From: Fragilaria crotonensis
Lineage: Eukaryota > Bacillariophyta > Fragilariophyceae > Fragilariales > Fragilariaceae
Length of the DNA: 64,000 nt
Assembly: GCA_022925895.1 (NCBI GenBank)
Contig: JAKSYS010000203.1
Location: 1-64,000 of the forward strand
Direction: 5' to 3'
Under the pieces are notes generated by a model. It searched no databases. It was not told the origin of the DNA and worked only from the letters and a program-made list of their open reading frames with translations. The position numbers and the translations under genes were made by a program. Position 1 is the stretch's first letter, and each line of letters begins with the position of its first letter. Below, one piece after another: positions 1-12,699 of the stretch.

Positions 1-2377
1 TGTCCGGATTTCACATTCTACAGTATGACGGGGCACGTGGAAACGTGTGAATGTTGAAACAATAGTACTGGTACTAATACCAGGTATGTTATGCATACAT
101 ATGCCTGGTAAACGTCGTCTTTACTACCGGTATTCGCGTACCAGGTACTCCTACTCACTACACTCCGTTAATTGCGAAATCAGCGCAAATTTTTTTTTTT
201 AATGTACAAGATTCCTTCAAGATTCCTGACAGTAGGAGTAGTCAACCACTATGGTAGTACTCGTACCTAGTACCTTCAAACACATATTGTAAAACAAATG
301 GCATACTCGCTCAGCATATCTGGTTCATCGTGCAATTTGACACTGCTGTAGTTGTGACCTGCTGTTCTTGATGAAGAATGGCATGAGGAGAGGAGCAATG
401 AGTTACGCATCCCTGAAGCACCGCAATATTGCTCTATTCAGAATGTACATAAGATTCCGTCAAAATTCCGTCAAACTCTCTTGATCACCGCCATCCCTTA
501 GGGTGCATATTATCCGGATGAAATTTGTACTTTTTGTACTTTGTACTTTGTGCTTTCGAAGTTCAAAGTACAAAAAGTACCATGGGTCTCACCTCTCACC
601 CAGAAGGGCAAAACAAAAATTCTTCATTATGCAATTTCGTTTCGGTACACGTTTTGGGGTTCAAGTGCTATTTAGGTGAATATGCGCCCCTCAAAAGTGT
701 GAGGTGCGAACAAGATCAACCAAACCACTCATGACTTCCTGCTCATCACATCACCAGGAGATTGTGCAAACCAATCATATTAACTGTGCCCTACGCGCGA
801 AGTAATCAGTTTTTAACAAGTAATTTGCAGTTAGTTTTTATGGGGTGATTATTGTGGGTTAATAAAAGTTATGAGACTAGTTGATAAAAGAATTGAGAGC
901 AGTCCCATTCCAGATGGGATTGAACTGTTCTCATTCTTATTCTCTTGGACTCTCACTGAGTTTCCAAGAGTTGTCAACTAGTTCTCATTTTACTAGTATA
1001 TAATCACATGTTTGTACAGTTGTACTGTAGTACAGGATACCCTCCTCTTGGATCTTCACAGTGCAACGGTCCCGTGAAACAAGGAAGGTGAAGAACCGCA
1101 CCATAGTAGCAAATTGTCACAATCCGTCAAATACAGAACGTGCACTCATACAATCATACTAGTAGAGCAAATAGGCTTCGTCATTCGTCGTCAAATTTGT
1201 AGTAGAAACTGAAATTGCCACGGTGGTTCGCGCCACTATGGAGTTGTGTTGTATTGTTGTATGTGAATAGCTAGCATTGTCTAATTGTAGTGGCACTCGC
1301 AGCTTTTCAGATGTAAACTTCTGCATGGGCACACCATTTCTTTTCCAACAAGCAACATGATGCAATGTGTCTTATTATTGTACTGCTACGACTGCATCAA
1401 CGGGTGCTTGCAGATGTACTGCAAAGTGCCATTTGTAGAAGCAAGTAAGTCCCGACAAAAGTTTCAAGACAACACACCCCGAGTCGGTTTGTAAAATGTG
1501 TATCTACTTATTTCTCGGTATTTTGTACCCCTCAAACATACATCAAAAATGTCCGAAGGGTACAGGTCACCTGTTTAATACTAGCTACTGTATACTGTGG
1601 TGACAAAGTGGTGCGTCATTATTCGCTGACATGACGATTCGGATTCTGGGTATATACGAGCATGTACGTATGCTGTACGAGATTGCAATCAGAATGATTG
1701 ATAAAACACTTCATAGTTTTTAAACTTTGACTTTGTTATCTTCTTCCCTTCTATCTTTGATCTACTATCGTAAGTATATCCGCTATATTGACCAGAGTTA
1801 AACACACCGAGGAAAAAAAACAATGCGCAAACCACCAGTGAAAAACTTGAAAACAAAGATTCAAACTCATCAATTGATCATTGAAGTTATACATGTAAAT
1901 ATAGGTTTCGGCACAAAGAATTCAAATGACCTGACGTTTCAGCAAAACTCACTCAATTGACAACCAATATCTTGGAGCTCAGCGCTCAATGACGGTTTCG
2001 AAGAATTTGCCTATCTACAGTACAAGTCTAGTTGAGGTTGCGGATCGGAGCCACGACCAGTCAAGACATCCCAATCACAACAGATCCCATTGGAATAATG
2101 ATCCTGGAATTGAAGGCTTATTGTTTGCACCTCGATCGTGGCGTCCCGTGGGTGTCGTTTCGCCTTGAACTCCGTGCATTCTCTTAAACTATCCATTCGG
2201 AACATCAACACTTCAAGCGATTCCAAGTGAAAGCGTTGCGTTAAAGGATGACTGCCTTGCTTTGCATCATCCCTCCCTTCTTCAACTCGTTCGCGCCAAC
2301 AGGCATGAACGACATGCCACATGCTTTAGACATACAAATGGTATACCAAAACCTGTTATATGGATTACATTTACATC
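1..2377. other. Gene-poor region with two hairpins
   Basis: I see no open frame with recognisable protein character on either strand. Two inverted repeats stand out. A 17-nt perfect pair (527-543 with 564-580) reads gtactttttgtactttg and its complement. A weaker pair (about 873-884 with 974-986, gagactagttga-like) encloses about 90 bp. The first 300 bp are rich in GTAC-containing runs like other intergenic stretches of the window. The stop of the giant repeat-protein gene lies at 2378, so part of this stretch is its 3' flank. Confidence 0.5.
527..580. repeat. Perfect 17-bp inverted repeat
   Basis: The left arm at 527-543 and the right arm at 564-580 are exact reverse complements separated by 20 nt. 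No coding region is near it. It could be the remains of a small mobile element or a structured transcript end. Confidence 0.7.
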
Positions 2378-5300
2378 TCAGTCGACAATCACCCGGGAGC
2401 ATAATCCAAGCTGCGAACTCTCTATCCCAAGGGGAAAAAAAGATCGCAGGAAATTCTTCTTTGGAACGCCGGCAATTCCAGCACGATCCCGACGCCCAGA
2501 CTGAGGTTTGCAAAGACTGGGCTGACATTGAAGTACATAGCGATACTGACACGAATTGCGTCCGTCCAGTGGTGACGAACATGCTTTCGGGATGGCGATA
2601 TGTTCATCTCCATTGAAAAGCTCGTTGTCGGTAACATATACATCAATAATGGCTACTCCGTCAATACATCCTGAGGTGAAGGACGAAGATGCACCACACT
2701 TCAACAAGGTTTGTCCAACACACTTGAATTTGCTTTCGGCGTCGTCAAAGTCAGCGGCCAGCCAGTCAAGTGCCACAGCTGCACCGTCGACGCCACAACC
2801 CTTCCAAACCTGTGACAAGCTGAAGGTGACAGAACTTCCGTTTTGTGATTCAATTTTGATGGGAGTTACCTCGGGAGCGGCGCATCTATGATCAATCTCA
2901 ATTGTCGACACGTCGATCGTCTTAGAAAGGTCTTCACACGGTACTGCAATTTCGGCTCCTGCAAATGATTCTTTGAGTTGCAGATGCCTGTCTGCGACAT
3001 CGACGCAAGCGATTTTGAACTCCCAATAGCATCGTTTGTTCGGATTGAACTGGGGAAATGCACCTTCGAGCGGCGATTGACAGCGAGCTTCTGGGATCAG
3101 TGAAGTATCGACGCCAATCTGGTTGAAATCACCATCGTTACCTCCATACACACTGATCAATGCAGATCCAAGAGTACACTTCGCTTTGAATTCAGAGTTA
3201 ATATGTCCAGAAGAAACGAAATCCCGGTAGTAGCAGAAATCTTCGCTTTCGCTTTGCTCCGGGTTGTCAAACCAAACAGCGTATCGTTCCAGTCCACTAA
3301 GGAAGGGTTGAGACAGCTGAAAACTCACTGTTTCGCCGTCAGCACTGGTAACTTTGACGTTAGATTCGCCGTAGTACCCTTGCTTACAAGCCGTTGAGAA
3401 AACAGTCTCCCTTACAAGTGCAATTGTCGTCTTAGGCGAAGTCACACTCGTTCGACCAAAACTCGATCGTCCAGAAACCGTATTAGAAACCTTCGTTGAA
3501 GGCTCAGCAGACGGCATCGAGCTGCCTGTAGGAACCTGGCTAGGTTCTGACGAAGGAAGCCGACTCAGACTCGAGCTTGGCAAGAAATTGGGAGAAGGCA
3601 TTGAGGACTCAGGAGGCTGTGGAACGCCAGTAGGCTGAAACGTCGGGGACGCTGTGACTGGGACGCCAGCTGGCGGAAGGGTGGAACCTGGAGGGACGGG
3701 AGCGCCCGTCGGTTGCGACGTCGGCGAATTTGTGACGGGGACTGGACTGGCTGGATCTGGACTCGCAGGATTGAGGGGTGTAGGAGACTTCGTTCCCGAC
3801 GACACGTCAATCTTGATCTCAATCGCATCAAAATCGTTGCAACTGCACCCCTCAGCAGATTGACCATTCACCTCCACCCTATCAACATACCCCGCATCCG
3901 CGCACACACCAATCTCGACGGACTCAGATACAGTGAACGTTTCACTCGAAAACAACTGCAAGTTACCCGCAAGCAAATTGCGAGATTCGCCGTCGAAAGT
4001 GCGGTTCAGCTGCTTGATGTCGACCTTCGATTCTCCGTTATTGACGACCAGGTATGTGTATTGAATATCGACAAAGCAATCGTTGTTTCCCTCGCAATTC
4101 TTGAACCTCACAAGCTCCAACGATCCAAAAGAATCCAAAAGTTTCAGTCCATCGCCGCTGCACGTTGTGTCGATCTCAATTCGCTGAGCAGTGTCGCCGC
4201 TCTGGGACTCAACAAACGCAAAGAGCTTCGCAGGGAGCGCATCGCTATTGGATGAAACACAGATCTCGTCACCTGCTGCGAGAGTCTTCTCTACCAAGTT
4301 AATGCCACCGGGGTCATCATCGAGTGATACAACCATTCCAGCCACAGTCGGTAGAACACCCAAATCCTGACACATCAGCAGACCGCCCTTTCCAATTCTG
4401 CTCGCATCACACTTCGAAGCAGTGTATCGGAAACACAACTCGGTTGCAGCACAACCCTGGCAGGTGAATTGCGAGACCCCGCTTAAGTCTGCGCAGGTGT
4501 TGCTCGATCCTTTCACAGTGCAAGAAACGTCGACACCGAGAGAGCAACACTGTCCAGTCGGGGCAGCAGTTGGAGAAACTGCATTTGGTGGAGGCGTGGA
4601 GCCTGGAGGCACGGGTGCGCCAGTCGGCTGTGAAGCCGGGGATGTTGTGACTGGGACGCTAGCTGGTGAAGGTGTGAATCCAGGAGGCACGGGTGCGCCC
4701 GTCGGCTGAGATGCCGGGGAGAATGTGATGGGAACGCCAGCTGGCGATGTCGTGGACCCTGGCGGAACGGGTGCACCCGTCGGCTGAGACGCCGGGGATG
4801 CTGTGATGGGAACGCCAGCTGGTGAGAGCGTGGACCCTGGAGGCACGGGTGCACCTGTCGGCTGAAATGCCGGAGAGGATGCGACAGGGACGCCAGCTGG
4901 GGAAGGGGTGGACCCTGGAGGCACGGGTGCGCCTGTCGTCTGAGACATCGGGGACATCGTGACTGGGACGCCGGCTGGTGGAAAGGTGGAGCCTTGAGGC
5001 ACGGGTGCGCCCGTCGGCTGAGACGCCGGGGAGAATGTGACAGGGACACCAGCTGGCGGAGGCGTGGACCCAGGAGGCACGGGCGCACCTGTCGTCTGAG
5101 ACATCGGGGACGTTGTGACTGGGACACCAGCTGGTGAAGGGGTGGACCCTGGTGGCACGGGTGCGCCCGTCAGCTGAGATGCCGGAGAGGATGTGACAGG
5201 GACGCCAGCTGGCGAAGGCGTGGACCCTGGAGGCACGGGTGCACCAGTCGTCGGAGGTAGTGGGAACGTTGTGATGGGGACACCAGCTGGTGAAAGGGTG

Positions 5301-8300
5301 GACCCTGGTGGCACTGGTGTGCCGCAACGCTGGGGACGTTGTGACTGGGACAATAGCTGGTGAAGGGGTGGACCCAGGAGGCACGGGTGCGCCCGTCAGC
5401 TGAGACGCCGGAGAGGATGTCACAGGGACGGCAGCTGGGAAGGCGTGGACCCAGGAGGCACGGGCGCACCTGTCGTCTGAGACATCGGGGATGCTGTGAC
5501 AGGAACGCCAGAGGAGGGGTGGACCCTGGTGGCACGGGTGCACCTGTCGGCTGAGACGCCGGGGACGTTGTGACTGTGACGGGGACGCTAGCTGGTGAAG
5601 GGGTGGACCCAGGAGGCACGGGTGCGCCCGTAAGCTCAGATGCTGGTGAGGATGTGACGGGGACGCCAGCTGGCGAAGGCGTGGACCCAGGAGGCACGGG
5701 TGCACCTGTCGTCTGAGACGTCGGGGATGCTGTGACAGGAACGCCAGCTGGCGAAGGCGTGGACCCTGGCGGCACGGGCACGCCCGTCGGCTGAGACGCC
5801 GGCGAAGATGTTTCTGGGAGGCCAGCTGGCGAAGGGGTGGTCCCTGGAGGCACGGGTGCACCCGTCGGCTGAGACGCTGGGGAAGATGTGGTGGGCACAC
5901 CAGCTGGCGAAGGGGTGGACCCTGGAGACAAGGATCCGACCGATGGTTGCGACGTTGGGGGCATTGTGGTAGGAACAGGGCTGGCTGGATCTGGACCCGC
6001 CGGATTGATAGGAGTGGGAGACTTAGTGCCCGATGATACATTAAGCTTGATCACGTTGCTATCATCATCATTGCAACTGCACCCCTCAGCAGATTGACCA
6101 TTCACCTCCACCCTATCGACATAATCAGCATCCGCGCACACACCAATCTCAACTGACTCAGATACCGTGAACATTTCACTTGGAAACAACTGCAAGGCAC
6201 CAGCAACAATGCCAGAGAGCATATTGCGAGATTCGCCATCGAACGTGCGGTTCAGCTGCTTGATGTCGACCTTCGATTCTCCGTTATTGACGACCAGGTA
6301 TGTGTATTGAATATCGACAAAGCAATCGTTGTTTCCCTCGCAATTCTTGAACCTCACAAGCTCCAACGATCCAAAAGAATCCAAAAGTTTCAGTCCATCG
6401 CCGCTGCACGTTGTGTCGATCTCAATTCGCTGAGCAGTGTCGCCGCTCTGGGACTCAACAAACGCAAAGAGCTTCGCAGGGAGCGCATCGCTATTGGATA
6501 AAACACAGATCTCGTCACCTGCTGCGAGAGTCTTCTCTACCAAGTTAATGCCACCGGGGTCATCATCGAGTGATACAACCATTCCAGCCACAGTCGGTAG
6601 AACACCCAAATCCTGACACATCAGCAGACCGCCCTTTCCAATTCTGCTCGCATCACACTTCGAAGCAGTGTATCGGAAACACAACTCGGTTGCAGCACAA
6701 CCCTGGCAGGTAAGTTGCGAGACCCCGCTTAAGTCTGCGCAGGTGTTGCTCGATCCTTTTACTTTGCAAGCAACCTCCACACCGAGAGTGCAGCACTGTC
6801 CAGTCGGGGCAGCAGTTGGAGAAACTGCATTTGGTGGAGGCGTGGAGCCTGGAGGCGCTGGAGCGCCAGTTTGCTGAGAGATCGGGGAAAATGTGACGGG
6901 GACGCCAGCTGGAGAAGGCGTGGGCCCTGGCGGCACGGGCACGCCCGTCGGCTGAGACGCCGGGAAAGATGTGTCTGGGAGGCCAGCTGGCGAAGGGGTG
7001 GTCCCTGGAGGCACGGGTGCACCTGTCGGCTGAGACGCTGGGGAAGATGTGACGGGGAGGCCAGCTGGCGAAGAAGTGGTCCCTAGAGGCACGGGTGCAC
7101 CCGTCGGCTGAGACGCTGGGGACGTTGTGGCTGGGACACCAGCTGGTGAAGGGGTGGACCCTGGTGGCACGGGTGCGCCCGTCAGCTGAGACGCCGGAGA
7201 GGATGTGACAGGGACGCCAGCTGGCGAAGGCGTGGACCCTGGAGGCACGGGTGCACCAGTCGTCGGAGGTAGTGGGGACGTTGTGATGGGGACACCAGCT
7301 GGTGAAAGGGTGGACCCTGGTGGCACTGGTGCGCCCGTCGGCTGCAACGCTGGGGACGTTGTGACTGGGACAATAGCTGGTGAAGGGGTGGACCCAGGAG
7401 GCACGGGTGCGCCCGTCAGCTGAGACGCCGGAGAGGATGTCACAGGGACGGCAGCTGGGGAAGGCGTGGACCCAGGAGGCACGGGCGCACCTGTCGTCTG
7501 AGACATCGGGGATGCTGTGACAGGAACGCCAGCTGGAGGAGGGGTGGACCCTGGTGGCACGGGTGCACCTGTCGGCTGAGACGCCGGGGACGTTGTGACT
7601 GTGACGGGGACGCTAGCTGGTGAAGGGGTGGACCCAGGAGGCACGGGTGCGCCCGTAAGCTCAGATGCTGGTGAGGATGTGACGGGGACGCCAGCTGGCG
7701 AAGGCGTGGACCCAGGAGGCACGGGTGCACCTGTCGTCTGAGACGTCGGGGATGCTGTGACAGGAACGCCAGCTGGCGAAGGCGTGGACCCTGGCGGCAC
7801 GGGCACGCCCGTCGGCTGAGACGCCGGCGAAGATGTTTCTGGGAGGCCAGCTGGCGAAGGGGTGGTCCCTGGAGGCACGGGTGCACCCGTCGGCTGAGAC
7901 GCTGGGGAAGATGTGGTGGGCACACCAGCTGGCGAAGGGGTGGACCCTGGAGACAAGGATCCGACCGATGGTTGCGACGTTGGGGGCATTGTGGTAGGAA
8001 CAGGGCTGGCTGGATCTGGACCCGCCGGATTGATAGGAGTGGGAGACTTAGTGCCCGATGATACATTAAGCTTGATCTCGTTGCTATCATCATCATTGCA
8101 ACTGCACCCCTCAGCAGATTGACCATTCACCTCCACCCTATCGACATAATCAGCATCCGCGCACACACCAATCTCAAGGGACTCAGATACCGTGAACATG
8201 TCACTTGGAAACAACTGCAAGGCACCAGCAACCATTCCACCGATCAAATTGCGAGATTCGCCGTCGAACGTGCGGTTCAGCTGCTTGATGTCGACCTTCG

Positions 8301-11300
8301 ATTCTCCGTTATTGACGACCAGGTATGTGTATTGAATATCGACAAAGCAATCGTTGTTTCCCTTGCAATTCTTGAACCTCACAAGTTCCAACGATCCAAA
8401 AGAATCCAAAAGTTTCAGTCCATCGCCGCTGCACGTTGTGTCGATCTCAATTCGCTGAGCAGTGTCGCCGCTCTGGGACTCAACAAACGCAAAGAGCTTC
8501 GCAGGGAGCGCATCGCTATTGGATAAAACACAGATCTCGTCACCTGCTGCGAGAGTCTTCTCTACCAAGTTAATGCCACCGGGGTCATCATCGAGTGATA
8601 CAACCATTCCAGCCACAGTCGGTAGAACACCCAAATCCTGACATATCAGCAGACCGCCCTTTCCAATTCTGCTCGCATCACACTTCGAAGCAGTGTATCG
8701 GAAACACAACTCGGTTGCAGCACAACCCTGGCAGGTAAGTTGCGAGACCCCGCTTAAGTCTGCGCAGGTGTTGCTCGATCCTTTTACTTTGCAAGCAACC
8801 TCCACACCGAGAGTGCAGCACTGTCCAGTCGGGGCAGCAGTTGGAGAAACTGCATTTGGTGGAGGAGTTGCCCCTGGAGACGCTGGTGCGCCCGTTTGCT
8901 GAGAGATCGGGGAAAATGTGACGGGGACGCCAGTTGGTGGAGGCGTGGACCCTTGCGGAACGGGTGCGCCCGTCGGCTGTGACGCCGGGGATGTTGTGAT
9001 AGGGACGCTAGCTGGTGAAGAGGTGGACCCAGGAGGCACGGGTGCGCCCGTCGGCTGAGACGCCGGGGAAGATGTGACGGGGAGGCCAGCTGGCGAAGAA
9101 GTGGTCCCTAGAGGCACGGGTGCGCCCGTCGTCTGAGACGCTGGAGAGGATGTGACAGGTATGCCGTCGGGCGAAGGCGTGGAACCAGTAGGCACGGGTG
9201 CCCCTGTCGTCGGAGGTATTGGTGACGTTGTGACTGGGACGCCAGCTGGGGAAGGGGTGGACCCTGGAGGCACGGGTGCACCTGTCGTCTGAGACATCGG
9301 GGAAGAGGTGGTAGGGAGGCCAGCTGGTTGAGTGGTTGACCCTGGTGGGACGGGTGCTCCTGTCTGCTGGGATGTGGTGGGTCGTGTATCGGGAATGCCA
9401 GTTTGCGGAGTCGAGCCCGTCGCCTGCGACGTCGGGGAGCTCGAAACTGGAACGGTAGTTGGTGGAGGTGTTATCTCTGGAGACTTGGACCCGCCTGTCG
9501 GCTGAGACGACGGCGATTTTGTGACGGGAGCCTCGCTAGCTGGATTTGGACCGGTTGATGTGTTAGGTGTGGTCGCAGGTGTGGGATTCGGTGTGGCAGG
9601 CCCAGGCGTCGGGAAGGGCGTTACGCCAGTGCCAGGGATTGTTGGTCCGGGTGTTGGTGCTGTGTCAGGAACGCCAGTCGGAGCAGGTGTAGATCCCGGA
9701 GGTGTGGTAGCACCAATCGGCTCAGACGTTGGGGGTATTCTCACCGGACCGTCACTTCGCTGTGGCTGAGGTGTTGATCCTGGAGAGACGGGTGTGCTTG
9801 TCGGCGGTCTTGTGAAGGGATTGGGGCTTGCTGGATCTGGAACTGTTTGTGTGATAGGTGGTGGCGTAGAGGTAGGGGTCTGGTCAGTGCTAGGAATCGT
9901 AGGTCCAGAAGTTGGCTCTGTGAAGGTAGGATTCGGAGTTGGCTGCTGGGTTGGCCTTGGCGTCGGTGGAGGAGTCGTAAGGGTAGGCGTAAATTCATTC
10001 GGAGATGGCGTTGGGGCTGTAGTCCGAATGGGATTCTCCGTAGCCAGCGTAGGGAAAGGCGTCGGCCCCGGAATCGGAGGAGGAGTCAAAAGCGCAGGTG
10101 CAGATGTAAAAACGTTCGGAGCGGGCGTTGGGGGTGGAACTGTAGGCAGAACGGGATTCGCCGTAGATGACGTGGGAAAAGGTGTTGACAGCGGGCTTGG
10201 GCCAGGTGTCGGCCCAGGAGTCGGCAGAGGGGTTGGCCGAGGTGTCGGAAGTGGGGTGGGCCCAGGTGTCGGAAGTGGAGTCGGAAGTGGGGTGGGTCCA
10301 GGTGTCGGATTTGGAGTCGGCAGTGGGGTTGGCCCAGGTGTCGGATTTGGAGTCGGCAGTGGGGTTGGCCCAGGTGTCGGATTTGGTGTCGGCAGTGGGG
10401 TTGGCCCAGGAGTCGGTATTGGGGTTGGCCCAGGTGTCGGATTTGGAGTCGGCAGTGGGGTTGGCCCAGGTGTAGGATTTGGGGTTGGCAGTGGGGTGGG
10501 TCCAGGTGTCGGATTTGGAGTCGGCAGTGGGGTTGGCCCAGGTGTCGGGTCTGGAGTCGGCAGCGGGGTTGGCCCAGGTGTCGGGTTTGGAGTCGGCAGT
10601 GGGGTTGGCCCAGGAGTCGGGTTTGGAGTCGGCAGTGGGGTTGGCCCAGGAGTCGGGTTTGGAGTCGGCCGTGGGGTTGGCCCAGGTGTCGGGTCTGGAG
10701 TCGGTAGTGGGGTTGGCCCAGGAGTCGGATTTGGAGTCGGCTGTGGGGTTGGCCCTGGAGTCGGATTTGGAGTCGGCAGTGGGGTTGGCCCAGGAGTCGG
10801 ATTTGGAGTCGGCAGTGGGGTTGGCCCAGGAGTCGGATTTGGAGTCGGCAGTGGGGTTGGCCCAGGTGTCGGATTTGGAGTCGGCAGTGGGGTTGGCGGA
10901 CGGGTTCCTTCAAATACTCCATTAGTCGGAGCCGGTGTTGCAGGCACAGGCGTAGGGAAAGGTGTCGCTACAACAGGCTTAGAAGTCGGTTCGTCCTCGT
11001 CGCTTGGGTTTTGAAATGGGAAAACAAACGGCGAGTTAGTTCGAGCAGGGTTTGGGACAATGGACGGTGGCAATGTTGGACTCAGAGTATCTCCAACCCC
11101 TGGGTCTGGGACAAGGGGGACAGGGGGCCGTGGCGTCGGCGGAATGGTTGATCCGGTAGGAGTTGGCATCGAGTCAGGCGGAGCAGTAGGAGAACAACCA
11201 GGTGGCCGTGGCATCCCAGGCATACTTGGCATACAGTCCAAAGTTCCTTGGCAACGTTGATGCGAAGCCGGAAGGATAACAATACGACACGAATCAAAAA

Positions 11301-12699
11301 CGGTAAGACCTTTCCCTCCTTCATAGTCATTCTCTCCTTCGTAACCCTTCTTTCCTCCATAACCCTTCTTTCCTCCATATCCCTTCTTTCCTCCATATCC
11401 CTGCCTTCCACTGCCGTAGTCCTTATCTTTAGTTCTTCCGTATCCCTTCTTCCCACGATAGTCATTATTTCCTCCATATCCCTTCTTTCCTCCAGAGTCA
11501 TTACTTCCCCCATATCCCTCATTTACTTCATAGCCCTGCGTTCCGTCACAGTCCTCGTCTCCTTCATAACCCTTCTTTCCGCCATAGCCCTTCTTTCCGC
11601 CATAGCCCTTCTTTCCGCCATAGCCCTTCTTTCCGCCATCACCCTTCTTTCCTCCATAATAGTCGAAACCTCCGCCGCCTTTCTTTCCCGCCCCTCCACT
11701 TCCTCCTCCAGCTTCCACATACGACGGCAAGCTACATTGCATATCCCAAAGGGGACAGTCAATAGGTTCGCCAGGACAACGGTATTGAACATTTTCGCAA
11801 GACGAGCAGCTTTGAGAAAGGATGTATTCTCCGTTTACTTCCAACAAATTGCTAGCATCCAGATGTCCCTGCAAGGCCAGATTCCTGCTGCTTGGGAACA
11901 TGATGTCCACCAAGTTGGGGTCTCCTAATCGACGCCCATTGGTATACTTCCTCTTGGAGGATTTTCGAGACTTCCTCTTGGAGGATTTTCGAGACGATGC
12001 CTTGTTCCCTCCGCCCGATCTCCCATAAATATCTTCACCAGGGTACTCACAACGACATGGAACTTTCTGGCGACCACAACCACCGTTACGATTCTGACGC
12101 GATTGACGAGGCTCGGTACTGCGGAGTGGAGCATCGTTACTATCACGACGGCTGCGACTCGTAGCTTCCGCCTTGTCCCCGTCGAAGGCTCTGGCCAAAT
12201 CTCGCATGACACGACTACTCGAGGTTTTCTCGGTTTCGTGTCGTGCGTCCCGGTTTTCTTCATGACCAACTTGACGGCCTTGAAATAATTGAATGTTTTG
12301 AAGTAAAGTCTTGGTGTTGGCACGTCTAACTTGAGTGCCACCATCTGGGTTACGACTCATAAGGTATTCAGATATCTCGGCACGCTGCGACTGAGCACCC
12401 TTCGACACAAGAAGCATTCGGTGAACATGCTCTACCTCTGCATCCCCGATAGGTCCAACTTCGTTCTCAAGCATTTCTCTCACATTGTCGACGGTCATAG
12501 TAGGGATAACATCGATGAAATCATCGCTTTCGTCGAAGGCCTCTGTTCCTTCCAGAGTTTCCAATGAGGAGGAGTTCTCTCTTTCTGGAGGATGCTGAAA
12601 TTCACGTCTGAACGATGTCGCGGTCGTCGTGGCATCTGCAAGGTATGCAAGAATTACCAAAAAGCACAGGATCTTGGAGCTCATCATGATTGGCTTCAT
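2378..12699 (-). CDS. Giant secreted Pro/Thr-, Lys- and Gly-Tyr-rich repeat protein (cell-wall or adhesive candidate), frame-broken
   Basis: The start at 12699 gives a signal peptide (residues 1-24, core [14 protein letters not shown]). A Lys/Ser-rich stretch follows (233-251, [14 protein letters not shown]), then a Cys-rich segment (298-323), GGKKGY repeats (about 333-465), a second Cys patch (471-502) and [12 protein letters not shown]-type repeats (about 515-930). After these come many 26-residue units of the [19 protein letters not shown] type. They are interrupted by three copies of a Cys-rich module with the core [16 protein letters not shown] (about 8826-8040, 6801-6010 and 4555-3780). 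The C-terminus (about 3390-2530) holds two related modules, each ending in a Cys-x-Tyr-x-n-Cys motif. Three frame changes (near 5510, 5437 and 5320) break the gene. The duplicate block 2,025 bp upstream lacks them, and adding back the missing 13 nt gives one 3,444-codon frame. The lysine clusters and Pro-rich repeats resemble silaffin, cingulin or pleuralin composition. Silica or adhesive function is inference; I recognise no named family. Confidence 0.8.
3600..9340 (-). repeat. 78-bp coding minisatellite (26-residue [10 protein letters not shown]...PAGVPVT units)
   Basis: Three blocks of imperfect 78-bp units code for the Pro-rich linkers of the giant secreted protein. The blocks lie around 8.85-9.4 kb, 6.85-8.0 kb and 4.56-5.95 kb, with a short one near 3.65-3.75 kb. 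Units differ mainly at the residues after VPVT and before TGAPV. The pattern implies repeated unequal exchange within the gene. Confidence 0.9.
5105..8905 (-). repeat. Tandem segmental duplication, 2,025-bp offset
   Basis: The segment at about 5,105-6,880 repeats at about 7,130-8,905 with near-identical sequence. Example: 5536 aligns to 7561 and 6001 to 8026, both at an offset of 2,025 bp (675 codons). Each copy carries one Cys-rich module plus its Pro-rich linker. The third module (about 3,780-4,555) is more diverged, so the 2,025-bp duplication is the youngest event. The lower-coordinate copy carries three indels that the other copy lacks. Confidence 0.9.
10196..10910 (-). repeat. 36-bp coding minisatellite ([12 protein letters not shown])
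   Basis: About 20 copies of a 36-bp unit encode a 12-residue Thr-Pro repeat in the N-terminal third of the giant secreted protein. The period is exactly two 18-bp half units, so all six frames stay open. This explains the long apparent open frames on the opposite strand. Confidence 0.95.
11318..11700 (-). repeat. 18-bp coding repeat (GGKKGY)
   Basis: Tandem 18-bp units encode Gly-Gly-Lys-Lys-Gly-Tyr, with some units altered to acidic or Asn/Asp versions. Paired lysines at regular spacing beside tyrosines recall polycationic diatom wall proteins; this likeness is by composition only. Confidence 0.9.

Noticed and set aside
4659-6041. 460-codon minus-strand frame rich in Arg, Pro and His
   Set aside because: An out-of-frame reading of the giant gene's repeats. 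Only the short part near 5320-5440 is in the true frame, because of the indels.
9794-11014. 406-codon Val/Gly-repeat frame on the plus strand
   Set aside because: It is the antisense of the 36-bp Thr-Pro repeat; the period is a multiple of three, so all frames stay open.
10196-11700. CRISPR-like regular repeats
   Set aside because: The units are contiguous coding minisatellites without spacers, in a eukaryotic gene.
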